The notes under the pieces were generated by a model. That model was given only the letters and a program-made list of their open reading frames with translations, was not told where the DNA came from and ran no database searches. The translations under genes were made by a program, and so were the position numbers. From positions 1 through 36,113 of the IMG/VR virus record IMGVR_UViG_3300048777_000064: a stretch of 36,113 nucleotides of DNA; one strand, 5' to 3'. Numbering within the stretch: position 1 is the stretch's first letter; every line of letters starts with the position of its first letter. Origin of the DNA: a virus. Positions 1 to 6,060 of the stretch are shown here, in pieces.

Positions 1-65
1 TAGGTGCCGCCATCGCATGGGGCATCATCGCTAATTCACCCATCCCCAATTACATGGGGTTTTGA
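1..65 (+). CDS. C-terminal end of small membrane protein (cut by window edge)
   Basis: The first 65 bases read as the last 21 codons of a small protein ending in NSPIPNYMGF and TGA. The stretch 1-112 is identical to 982-1093, where the same codons are the end of the complete 45-residue membrane protein at 909-1046. The start of this copy therefore lies beyond the left edge. The identity is direct; that the missing part matches the other copy is inference. Confidence 0.75.
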   Translation, partial: GAAIAWGIIANSPIPNYMGF

Positions 66-81
66 CCCCAGGAGCTCCACC

Positions 82-906
82 ATGAAGACCTACAGCCCCG
101 ACGAACTGAAAGGGGTTATCCGCCTGCATGCACTGTGGCTGGCCGATGCTGATGGCGGCGTCCGTGCCAACCTGCGCGGTGCCGACCTGAGCCGTGCCGA
201 CCTGAGCCGTGCCGACCTGATCGACGCCGACCTGAGCCGTGCCGACCTGAGCTGGGCCAACCTGCGCGACGCCGACCTGCGCGACGCCGACCTGCGCGGT
301 GCCTGCCTGGGTGATGCCAACCTGAGTGGTGCCAACCTGCGCGGTGCCAACCTTAGCGGTGCCGACCTGCGCGACGCCAACCTGCGCGACGCCTACCTTA
401 GTGGTGCCTGCCTGGGTGATGCCAACCTTAGCGGTGCCAACCTTAGCGGTGCCAACCTGGGCCGTGCCGACCTGAACCGTGCCGACCTGAACCGTGCCGA
501 CCTGAACCGTGCCGACCTGAACCGTGCCTACCTGAACGGTGCCAACCTGTGCGGTGCCAAGGGAGCGGATCTCGCGCTAGCAATGGGGATGCATATCCCG
601 CCGACCGGGCCGTTCTGGGCCTGGAAGAAGTGTCACTCCGTCAGTGGTGATGTCATCGTTAAACTGTTGGTCCCGGAAGATGCCCGGCGATCCCATGGCG
701 CAGAGCGGAAATGTCGGGCCGAGTTTGTGAATGTGCTGGAGGTGATCGGAGCCGAAGAATGCTACTCGGACCGTACCCCCAGGACAATCTATCGAGCCGG
801 CCAGCGCGTCACGGCAGACTCTTGGAATGACAACCGATGGGATACCTGTTCCAATGGCATCCATTTCTTCCTGACCAAGGCAGAGGCGGAGGCATACAAC
901 CTGTGA
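82..906 (+). CDS. Pentapeptide-repeat protein, copy 1, with DUF5758-like C-terminal domain
   Basis: This 274-residue protein begins with a non-repeat cap ([20 protein letters not shown]), followed from about residue 29 to 160 by some 26 near-perfect A(D/N)LXX pentapeptides, which in this family fold as a right-handed quadrilateral beta-helix. The last 110 residues form a separate domain with a conserved WKKC start, a VIVKLLVPEDARRS segment and a CSNGIHFFLTKAEAEAY end. This resembles the DUF5758 tail found on many phage pentapeptide proteins. I chose the ATG at 82 because it has an AGGAG box 6 bases upstream and the same start is conserved in all three copies; an upstream in-frame ATG at 4 lacks this. 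Pentapeptide proteins such as Qnr and MfpA mimic DNA and bind gyrase, but nothing here shows that target. Role unknown; probably early-expressed. Confidence 0.88.
   Translation: MKTYSPDELKGVIRLHALWLADADGGVRANLRGADLSRADLSRADLIDADLSRADLSWANLRDADLRDADLRGACLGDANLSGANLRGANLSGADLRDANLRDAYLSGACLGDANLSGANLSGANLGRADLNRADLNRADLNRADLNRAYLNGANLCGAKGADLALAMGMHIPPTGPFWAWKKCHSVSGDVIVKLLVPEDARRSHGAERKCRAEFVNVLEVIGAEECYSDRTPRTIYRAGQRVTADSWNDNRWDTCSNGIHFFLTKAEAEAYNL
166..562 (+). repeat. 15-bp tandem repeat array encoding pentapeptides, copy 1
   Basis: About 26 tandem 15-bp units. The scaffold codons GCC, GAC or AAC, and CTG are almost invariant. The last two codons of each unit come from a small set (AGC CGT, AGC GGT, CGC GAC, AAC CGT, CGC GGT). 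Three or more units use CTT instead of CTG for leucine, a marker shared with copy 3 but absent from copy 2. Confidence 0.95.
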
Positions 907-908
907 CC

Positions 909-1046
909 ATGCGTGTCTATGTAGACCATGCCCACCTCTTGACGGAGGTAGGCGAATACATCCGAATCATCCTGATCATCGTAGGTGCCGCCATCGCATG
1001 GGGCATCATCGCTAATTCACCCATCCCCAATTACATGGGGTTTTGA
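909..1046 (+). CDS. Small single-TM membrane protein between pentapeptide genes
   Basis: This 45-residue reading frame starts with ATG two bases after the stop of pentapeptide copy 1 and ends 16 bases before pentapeptide copy 2, so it is probably translated by coupling. A GGAGG lies 16 bases upstream, which is far for a ribosome-binding site. It has a short polar N-terminus (MRVYVDHAHLLTEVGEY), one hydrophobic helix (IRIILIIVGAAIAWGIIA, about residues 18-35) and a short tail, NSPIPNYMGF. The tail of a second copy with identical bases opens the window, which argues the frame is a real, duplicated gene. Function unknown; the pairing suggests it works with, or is carried along by, the pentapeptide proteins. 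Confidence 0.65.
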   Translation: MRVYVDHAHLLTEVGEYIRIILIIVGAAIAWGIIANSPIPNYMGF

Positions 1047-1062
1047 CCCCAGGAGCTCCACC

Positions 1063-1800
1063 ATGAAGACCTACAGCCCCGACGAACTGAAAGAGGTTAT
1101 CCGCCTGCATGCCCTGTGGCTGGCCGGTGCCAATGGCGGCGTCCGTGCCAACCTGAGCGGTGCCAACCTGAGCGGTGCCAACCTGCGCGACGCCGACCTG
1201 TGTGGCGCCGACCTGTGCGACGCCGACCTGAGTGGTGCCAACCTGATCGATGCCGACCTGAACGGTGCCCACCTGAGCGGTGCCAACCTGTGCGACGCCG
1301 ACCTGAGCCGTGCCTACCTGATCGATGCCGACCTGATCGGCGCCAACCTGAACCGTGCCGACCTGCGCGACGCCCACCTGAGCCGTGCCGACCTGCGCGA
1401 CGCCAACCTGCGCGACGCCAACCTGTGTGGCGCCGACCTGATCGGCGCCGACCTGAACGGTGCCCACCTGAGCGGTGCCTACCTGTGCGACGCCTACCTG
1501 AGTGGTGCCTACCTGATCGGTGCCTGCCTGAGCGGTGCCAAAGGAATCAATGTCCTCCAGGTTGGCCCCATCGGCAGCCGGCGCGCGACCACCACCTACT
1601 GGGTCGACGAGGACCGCGTGCAGTGCGGCTGCTGGCGCTACTACCAGGGTGGATCCCTGGAGGATTTTGTGGCCAGGGTCAGTCAGGAACACGCAGACAA
1701 TCCCCGCTTTCTTGCCGAATACAACGCAGCCATCGCGCAGTTCCGCGTGGCCCGGGAGGACGCGGCCGCACTCAAACCCAGCAAGCAAGAAGAGGTGTGA
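1063..1800 (+). CDS. Pentapeptide-repeat protein, copy 2, with a different C-terminal domain
   Basis: This 245-residue protein shares the N-terminal cap of copy 1 ([20 protein letters not shown]) and has about 26 A(D/N/H/Y)LXX units from residue 29 to 160. Its last 85 residues are unrelated to the DUF5758-like tail of copy 1. They contain a [16 protein letters not shown] segment followed by a helical part ([19 protein letters not shown], then [11 protein letters not shown]). Tails of this type occur on other phage pentapeptide proteins; I do not know its activity. The start has the same AGGAG box as copy 1, within an identical 112-base upstream block. Array and cap are shared while the tail is swapped, so this looks like a modular family with a constant scaffold and exchangeable effector end. 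Confidence 0.87.
   Translation: MKTYSPDELKEVIRLHALWLAGANGGVRANLSGANLSGANLRDADLCGADLCDADLSGANLIDADLNGAHLSGANLCDADLSRAYLIDADLIGANLNRADLRDAHLSRADLRDANLRDANLCGADLIGADLNGAHLSGAYLCDAYLSGAYLIGACLSGAKGINVLQVGPIGSRRATTTYWVDEDRVQCGCWRYYQGGSLEDFVARVSQEHADNPRFLAEYNAAIAQFRVAREDAAALKPSKQEEV
1147..1541 (+). repeat. 15-bp tandem repeat array encoding pentapeptides, copy 2
   Basis: About 26 tandem 15-bp units with the invariant CTG leucine codon throughout. It is richer than copy 1 in CAC and TAC at the second unit position and in TGT/TGC GAC pairs, so it has drifted independently of copies 1 and 3. Confidence 0.95.
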
Positions 1801-1802
1801 CA

Positions 1803-2126
1803 ATGGGAATCACCCGATACGTCGCAAAGATCGATGAACACACGGATTTCGGCCAGACGCCCCCCAAAGACGGCCGGGCACTGGTGGTCTACGCCCACGT
1901 GGCGGACTGCTGCGGGTCCGACTGGCGCTGGGTTGAGGATTGCCCGGTGGACGTGCTGAATCACCTGGTCCTCACCGGCGAGCTGCCCCAGGGGGACGCA
2001 ATCGTGATCACCATGAAGCTGGAAGCGTTGAAAAAGGCGATCGTCAAAGCGATCGACAACGCCAGCCTGATCCAGGACATCAATACGGAACTGGACGCGC
2101 TGACGAGTGGTCCGGATCCGTCCTAG
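1803..2126 (+). CDS. Hypothetical early protein, 107 residues
   Basis: The ATG at 1803 lies two bases after the stop of pentapeptide copy 2, with a GAGGTG box overlapping that stop, so the two are one operon. The protein begins MGITRYVAKIDEHTDFG, has an acidic, tryptophan- and cysteine-containing middle (VADCCGSDWRWVEDCPVDV) and a helical, lysine-rich C-terminus (LEALKKAIVKAIDNA). No family recognised. Another frame crosses this stretch but is continuous with the pentapeptide array in the wrong phase and lacks a ribosome-binding site. Confidence 0.7.
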   Translation: MGITRYVAKIDEHTDFGQTPPKDGRALVVYAHVADCCGSDWRWVEDCPVDVLNHLVLTGELPQGDAIVITMKLEALKKAIVKAIDNASLIQDINTELDALTSGPDPS

Positions 2127-2139
2127 CCTGGAGCCCGGT

Positions 2140-2388
2140 ATGACACCGCTTCAAGATGCAGCCGAATCGCTCGCAGAACGTCTCATGATCTGGCACCGAC
2201 TCGCCCAGCAATGCCACGAACGCGGCGAAGAAGGCGAGTGGATCGATCTGCGCGACATGTGGAATCTCGCAGATCAGGTAGCCATCGACAAATTCACGGA
2301 GGCCAAAGCCAGAGCGCAGGGCCTCCGCCCGCTATTCCCCACGGAAGGAGATGACCATGAACGCCGAGTTGCGAACACCAACGCCTGA
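2140..2388 (+). CDS. Hypothetical early protein, 82 residues
   Basis: ATG at 2140 follows a TGGAG box; an in-frame GTG/ATG further upstream would overlap the previous gene. The protein is predicted largely helical and charged (QDAAESLAERLMIWHRLAQQ, then MWNLADQVAIDKFTEAKARA). It ends 32 bases inside the following recT gene, so the two are translationally linked. No family recognised. Position directly before recT suggests an early role in DNA metabolism, which is inference only. Confidence 0.65.
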   Translation: MTPLQDAAESLAERLMIWHRLAQQCHERGEEGEWIDLRDMWNLADQVAIDKFTEAKARAQGLRPLFPTEGDDHERRVANTNA

Positions 2389-3433
2389 CCGCCTCAAGAA
2401 CTATCTGGGAAAACACCTGGATGCCATCCAGAGCGTGGCCAACCGGGTCATCACTCCGGATCGCATGGTGCGGCTGGTCTGCGCAGCGGCGAGCCGGGAG
2501 CCCGCGCTCCTGAAATGCACCCCACTTTCGATCCTGCGGGCTACGATGCAGGCCGCAGAGCTGGGCCTGGAGGTGTGCAGCGGAAAGAACGAGGCTTACC
2601 TCATCCCCCGATGGAACAAGAACACCAAGAGCACCGAGGCTACATTCCTGCCCGGCTACCAGGGCCTCATCAAGTTGGTGTGCGACTCTGGCCAGGTCCG
2701 CAACGTGGAGGCGCGCCTCGTCTACGCCAAGGACATCACCTTTGAGGTGGAACAGGGGACAAACCCACACATCACCCATCGGCCCACATGGGAGAAGGAC
2801 CGTGGGGCCATCGTGGCCGTCTATGCCGTGGCTTTCTTTCCGGATGGGACCTGCCAGTTTGAGGTGATGCCCTGGCACGAAATTGAAGCCATCCGCGACC
2901 GGTCCAAGGACAAGGAGGGCTTCAGCCCCTGGAAGACGGATGAGGGTGAGATGGGGCGGAAAACAGCCGTTCGTCGCCTGTCCAAGTACCTCCGCAAGAG
3001 CCCAGAACTGGCAAGGGCGCTGGAGATCCAGGCCCGGGCCGAGGCCGGCGACTACGAGCTGGAGCCGCCGGCCCTGGTGCCGCCGACCCTGGTGCGCCCG
3101 GGCGATGAGCTCCCCCCCGAAACGGACATGCCCAGGAAGACCCTCAACGAGGACGGAGATCTCGAAACCGTCTGGACGGATGAAGAACGCGCAGCAGCGA
3201 AGGCTGAATGCGAGGACATGACCGAACGCCTTTTGGAATCTGGGATGAGCGAGCGAGATGCCGAGGCCCTGATGGTGGATCGCTGGAACGGCATTGGCCT
3301 CCCCGACCTGTCCTACGGCACGTGGCGCAACCGGTTCCTGGCATTCCGGGCCTCCCACATCAAGGAAGTGCCACCCCATCTCAATCCAGAAACCGCGGCT
3401 CTGGCCGCTGCCTACGCGAGGAACCCTGCATGA
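2357..3433 (+). CDS. recT: RecT-family single-strand annealing protein
   Basis: This 358-residue protein matches RecT, which anneals complementary single strands during phage recombination. The RecT core occupies about residues 10-230: a helical start (LKNYLGKHLDAIQSVANRV), the conserved LLKCTPLSILRATMQAAELG stretch, the substrate loop around YLIPRWN, the PGYQGLIKL segment and the terminal GRKTAVRRLSKYLRK motif. A low-complexity proline/glutamate linker and a helical tail of about 100 residues follow, longer than in E. coli RecT (269 residues). I prefer the ATG at 2357, which is 6 bases after AGGAG, to the ATG at 2351 that touches the box. No partner exonuclease (RecE or lambda Exo type) is seen nearby. 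The stop overlaps the next start (ATGA). Confidence 0.93.
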   Translation: MNAELRTPTPDRLKNYLGKHLDAIQSVANRVITPDRMVRLVCAAASREPALLKCTPLSILRATMQAAELGLEVCSGKNEAYLIPRWNKNTKSTEATFLPGYQGLIKLVCDSGQVRNVEARLVYAKDITFEVEQGTNPHITHRPTWEKDRGAIVAVYAVAFFPDGTCQFEVMPWHEIEAIRDRSKDKEGFSPWKTDEGEMGRKTAVRRLSKYLRKSPELARALEIQARAEAGDYELEPPALVPPTLVRPGDELPPETDMPRKTLNEDGDLETVWTDEERAAAKAECEDMTERLLESGMSERDAEALMVDRWNGIGLPDLSYGTWRNRFLAFRASHIKEVPPHLNPETAALAAAYARNPA

Positions 3434-3678
3434 ACATTCCGCAGATCACCCCCACCGAGAAACACACCTGGGCCGTGTTCGACGGCCGGCCAGAATTCCC
3501 CCACGCCCAGAGATGCACACGCTGCGATGGCGAGGGCGGTTGGGATGCCATCCCTTGGGGGGCGCAGAGCAAAGATGCGACCTACCACTGGACGGAATGC
3601 CCGGTGTGCCAGGGAAAGCGCGAGTTCCCCAGCCAGACGGCCCGGTGCGTCGGTCGCCACGTTCTGGCGCCGGCATGA
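3430..3678 (+). CDS. Small zinc-ribbon protein, 82 residues
   Basis: The start overlaps the recT stop (ATGA) and the stop overlaps the next start, so it is locked between recT and the Ref-like nuclease. It carries two CxxC pairs with following glycines (CTRCDGEGG near residue 29 and CPVCQGKREF near residue 57). This resembles half of a DnaJ-type cysteine-rich zinc domain, as often seen in small phage early proteins. A structural zinc site is likely. A role in recombination is inferred from position only. Confidence 0.72.
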   Translation: MNIPQITPTEKHTWAVFDGRPEFPHAQRCTRCDGEGGWDAIPWGAQSKDATYHWTECPVCQGKREFPSQTARCVGRHVLAPA

Positions 3679-4016
3679 AGCACCGCCCTTCACCCGCTGA
3701 GATCGAACACATGGGCCGCGTCAAATCGCTCCCATGCATCGTATGTGATATGCGCGGAGAGGCCCAGACGAGCCCCAGCGAGGCCCACCATATCAAGCGG
3801 GACCCCATCACGGGCCAGCCCCTGGGAGCGTCCCAAAAGGGAGATGCCTGGACCACCATCCCCCTCTGCTCCGGACGGCACCATTGGAACGGCGTGCATG
3901 TCCACATGGGCAGCAAAGAGTTTGAGGCCCGCTATGGCAACGAACTGGACCTCCTGGCCCTCGTCTATGAGCGGCTGGGGGTCGCCTACCCCTGGAGGCG
4001 CTCGCATGACTTTTGA
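3675..4016 (+). CDS. Ref-like HNH-superfamily recombination nuclease
   Basis: This 113-residue protein resembles the Ref / RecA-dependent nuclease family (phage P1 Ref), short nucleases with an HNH-type metal site that help recombination. Visible features are a CIVC pair near residue 19, the EAHHIKRD motif near residue 37, and a PLCSGRHHWNGVHVHMG segment with FEARYG near the C-terminus. These are the usual histidine and cysteine ligands in the usual order. The start overlaps the preceding stop (ATGA). Together with RecT it forms a compact recombination cassette. Confidence 0.85.
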   Translation: MKHRPSPAEIEHMGRVKSLPCIVCDMRGEAQTSPSEAHHIKRDPITGQPLGASQKGDAWTTIPLCSGRHHWNGVHVHMGSKEFEARYGNELDLLALVYERLGVAYPWRRSHDF

Positions 4017-4091
4017 GATTGCCCCTCCCACCACCCGCGCACCAACGATAATGAATTATTTCTAATCCAATCCTGTCCAGGAGGACGAACC

Positions 4092-4262
4092 ATGCTGGAG
4101 CGAGTCCCAGAAACCTCATGTTGGTGCCGAATCGAGCCACAAGGGGTAATCGCCTGGTGGAATGTTGACCGCGGCATCTTCGAGTGGTCCGGCGAGCCTG
4201 GACACGGCTTCGAAGACCCGATCAAACCCCAACCCGAGTCCTGGTCCATCTACCAGGGCTGA
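4092..4262 (+). CDS. Hypothetical small protein, 56 residues
   Basis: A strong AGGAGG box lies 7-8 bases before the ATG at 4092. The product begins MLERVPETSCWCRIEPQG and is rich in tryptophan (five in 56 residues, for example IAWWNVDRGIFEW). No family recognised. The box, the position in the operon and the codon use like its neighbours support a real gene. Confidence 0.65.
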   Translation: MLERVPETSCWCRIEPQGVIAWWNVDRGIFEWSGEPGHGFEDPIKPQPESWSIYQG

Positions 4263-4294
4263 TGTCCAGGCGCAGCCCTGGAACCGAGGAAATC

Positions 4295-4510
4295 ATGAGC
4301 ATGAATTACATCCGGAACTACTACGGCGTCCCTGCCAAACGTGGCGGGCGGATCAAATTCGGCAACGATCTCGGGACCATCGTGGGATCTGTCGATTGCC
4401 ACCTCCGGGTTCGCCTCGACGGCGCGAAACGGTCGATCCGAATCCATGCCGTGTGGGAGGTGACATACCTCGATCCCCCAAACGCAATCGTCCCCTACCT
4501 CTGCCGGTAA
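4295..4510 (+). CDS. Small SH3-like phage protein, 71 residues
   Basis: ATG at 4295 follows a GAGGA box. The sequence YYGVPAKRGGRIKFG, then GTIVGSVDCHLRVRLDG and HAVWEVTYL, matches a widespread small early phage protein with a barrel-like pattern of short beta strands around RGGRI, GTIVG and LRVRLDG. The cellular role of that family is unknown to me. A second ATG six bases downstream is also possible. Confidence 0.7.
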   Translation: MSMNYIRNYYGVPAKRGGRIKFGNDLGTIVGSVDCHLRVRLDGAKRSIRIHAVWEVTYLDPPNAIVPYLCR

Positions 4511-4558
4511 CGGAATGTCCATCTGCCGGACCCTTCCGGCCCACCTGAAAGGCATCCA

Positions 4559-4828
4559 GTGAATCTCAAGGAAATCAAAGCCATGTTCAAGGCGGGCCAG
4601 TTCTGGCAAGCCGAGAACACCTACAGCACCAGGGCCAACGGAGAGCGGCGAGTCCAGAAGGTCGGCGGAGGGTATCTCATCTGGGAAATCCCATCTGAAC
4701 CGAGGTGGCGCATGGAATTCCCGAAGGCTTCCGATGTGATCGAGGCCAAAGACGGATTCCTCAAGATCCGTGTCAAGGCCCACACGGAACACACCCTCAC
4801 GCTCACCCGCAACCCCGACTTCATTTAG
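4559..4828 (+). CDS. Hypothetical small protein, 89 residues (GTG start)
   Basis: The GTG at 4559 is preceded by AAAGG at a normal distance; an internal ATG at 4583 is the alternative. The protein starts MNLKEIKAMFKAGQFWQAEN and continues with a beta-rich part (GGGYLIWEIPSEPRWRMEF, then HTLTLTRNPDFI). The N-terminal helix with KxMFKxGQxW recurs in other phage early proteins, but I do not know a function. GTG and TTG starts recur across this genome. Confidence 0.65.
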   Translation: MNLKEIKAMFKAGQFWQAENTYSTRANGERRVQKVGGGYLIWEIPSEPRWRMEFPKASDVIEAKDGFLKIRVKAHTEHTLTLTRNPDFI

Positions 4829-4861
4829 CGAATGTCCAAATCCACGAACCAAGGAGGTCAT

Positions 4862-4936
4862 ATGGAATTTCTCGAATTTCCCAAGATCGCTCGACTGAGC
4901 CGGGAGTGCGTCATCACTGAGAAGCCACCTTCTTGA
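4862..4936 (+). pseudogene. 5' stub of the RNA ligase gene, cut at the catalytic lysine
   Basis: A strong AGGAGG box and ATG at 4862 begin 21 codons that match the start of the RNA ligase at 5418 (18 of 21 residues identical), reaching the motif I lysine of ITEK. The frame then leaves the ligase sequence and stops after three foreign codons. The stub uses the GC-rich codons of this genome. It is best read as the original ligase start, severed when the HNH endonuclease gene was inserted. It may still be translated into a 24-residue peptide. Confidence 0.85.
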
Positions 4937-4966
4937 TATCTTGGGCATTTGGTCCATACTTGTGTT

Positions 4967-5440
4967 ATGGAAATTACCCTGAAGTGCCCCAACTGCCAGA
5001 CTGTAGCCACCCGTCAATATCGTGGCCAGGCCCCCAGATTTTGCTCCGATAAGTGCAGGATGGGGCATTGGGTTACAAACAACCGCGAAAAGCTAAATGC
5101 AAATGTCCGCAAATATAGGGCCAAAAGATACAAAGAAGACGGATCCTGGTTGGATAAAAGCCCCAAATCATTAGAGTTAAGGGCATGGATGATTGAACTA
5201 AAATCTAAACCATGCCATGACTGTGGCAATTCATTCCCCGTGTGCTGCATGGACTTTGACCACAGGGGGGATGACCCTAAAGAATTCAACATCGGCTCAA
5301 TGTTTGCTCATCATTATGGGAGATCTCTTATTGAACAAGAAATAGCGAAATGCGATCTTGTGTGTGCTAACTGCCATAGGATCAGGACCAGAAACCGAAG
5401 AACCGGAGGTGGCAAAAATGGAATTCCAAGAGTTCCCTAA
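4967..5440 (+). CDS. HNH endonuclease inserted in the RNA ligase gene (probable homing endonuclease)
   Basis: This 157-residue protein has an N-terminal zinc finger (CPNC near residue 7 and CSDKC near residue 27), a basic linker, and a C-terminal HNH nuclease domain: CHDCG, the MDFDHR motif, and a KCDLVCANCHRIRT end carrying the last catalytic and zinc ligands. I chose ATG 4967; a TTG at 4949 is in frame. The DNA from about 5070 on is more AT-rich than its neighbours (codons AAA, ATT, TTA), a sign of transfer. The last 23 bases overlap the start of the downstream ligase. Free-standing HNH genes of this type are homing endonucleases that cut an unoccupied allele. The spare non-coding DNA (about 60 bases) is too short for a group I intron. 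Confidence 0.9.
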   Translation: MEITLKCPNCQTVATRQYRGQAPRFCSDKCRMGHWVTNNREKLNANVRKYRAKRYKEDGSWLDKSPKSLELRAWMIELKSKPCHDCGNSFPVCCMDFDHRGDDPKEFNIGSMFAHHYGRSLIEQEIAKCDLVCANCHRIRTRNRRTGGGKNGIPRVP

Positions 5441-5954
5441 AATAGCTAGATTATCCAGAGAGGCAATAATCACAGAAAAAATCGACGGCACCAACGCCCA
5501 GGTCTACATCACCGAGGACGGGCAGATCCACTTTGGCTCCCGCACCCGCTGGATCACTCCCGAGGATGACAACTACGGCTTCGCCCGCTGGGGTATGGAG
5601 CACCGGGAGGAACTACTCCATCTTGGCGAGGGTCGTCACTACGGGGAGTGGTGGGGCGCTGGCATCCAGCGTAAGTATGGGATGACCGAGAAACGATTCA
5701 GCTTGTTCAACGTGTCCCGCTGGGATAGTGAGGACCGCCCCGCTTGCTGCTGTGTGGTACCGACCCTCTACCGGGGCGACTTCATTAATGATGCCGTGAC
5801 GGCTGCGCTGGAAGGACTCAAGGCGAACGGGAGCAAAGCCGCGCCGGGGTTCATGAAGCCTGAAGGGATCGTGGTCTACCACACCGCAGGGCGCATGTAT
5901 TTCAAGAAGACCATCGAGAAGGATTCCGAACCGAAGTCCCGGCAAATTGCCTGA
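5418..5954 (+). CDS. RNA ligase (Rnl2-like nucleotidyltransferase domain)
   Basis: This 178-residue protein has the ordered motifs of ATP-dependent RNA ligases: motif I KIDGTN with nucleophile Lys21, SR at residues 41-42, YGEWWG near 75-80, FSLFNV near 94-99, motif IV EGIVVY at 149-154 and motif V FKK at 162-164. It is the adenylyltransferase domain only; T4 Rnl2 is about 334 residues with an extra C-terminal domain. Phage RNA ligases typically repair tRNA nicks made by host defence nucleases; here that role is inference. Start ATG 5418 has GGAGG nine bases upstream, inside the HNH gene. Its first 21 codons are AT-rich and recoded relative to the stub at 4862, while codons from motif I onward return to the GC-rich genome style. 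Confidence 0.9.
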   Translation: MEFQEFPKIARLSREAIITEKIDGTNAQVYITEDGQIHFGSRTRWITPEDDNYGFARWGMEHREELLHLGEGRHYGEWWGAGIQRKYGMTEKRFSLFNVSRWDSEDRPACCCVVPTLYRGDFINDAVTAALEGLKANGSKAAPGFMKPEGIVVYHTAGRMYFKKTIEKDSEPKSRQIA

Positions 5955-5990
5955 TCTTGTCCATCCTCCGCACCCTTCCGAAAGCCGACC

Positions 5991-6060
5991 ATGACCTTTG
6001 AACGAGTTGAAATTGGGAGCGCCACCCTCTACTTGGGGGACTGCCGAGAAATTCTACCAG
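5991..6060 (+). pseudogene. N-terminal remnant of a DNA methyltransferase
   Basis: The first 23 codons read MTFERVEIGSATLYLGDCRE and ILP, the typical opening of N6-adenine/N4-cytosine DNA methyltransferases (the LGDC segment precedes the catalytic DPPY loop). No DPPY or later motif follows. Around 6060 the frame turns into unrelated sequence, while a sensible protein continues in another frame. It looks like a deletion fused a methylase start to the end of another small gene. Confidence 0.6.

Noticed and set aside
90-380. Long arginine/serine- and valine-glycine-rich frames opposite the pentapeptide arrays (also 1012-1803, 1071-1286, 35635-36065)
   Set aside because: They are frame shadows of the 15-bp repeats; low complexity, no ribosome-binding sites, and they mirror the repeat period.
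166-562. CRISPR array
   Set aside because: The repeat unit is 15 bp without spacers and is fully coding in the pentapeptide frame.
2883-3221. Frames in other phases inside recT and between 3208 and 4140
   Set aside because: They overlap well-supported genes with recognisable families and lack ribosome-binding sites.
2294-3379. Long minus-strand frame opposite recT
   Set aside because: Shadow of a GC-rich gene; no ribosome-binding site and no recognisable sequence, while recT is certain.
4925-5480. Group I intron in the RNA ligase gene
   Set aside because: After subtracting the HNH gene only about 60 bases remain, too few for an intron core, and the ligase N-terminus is present twice, which an intron would not need.
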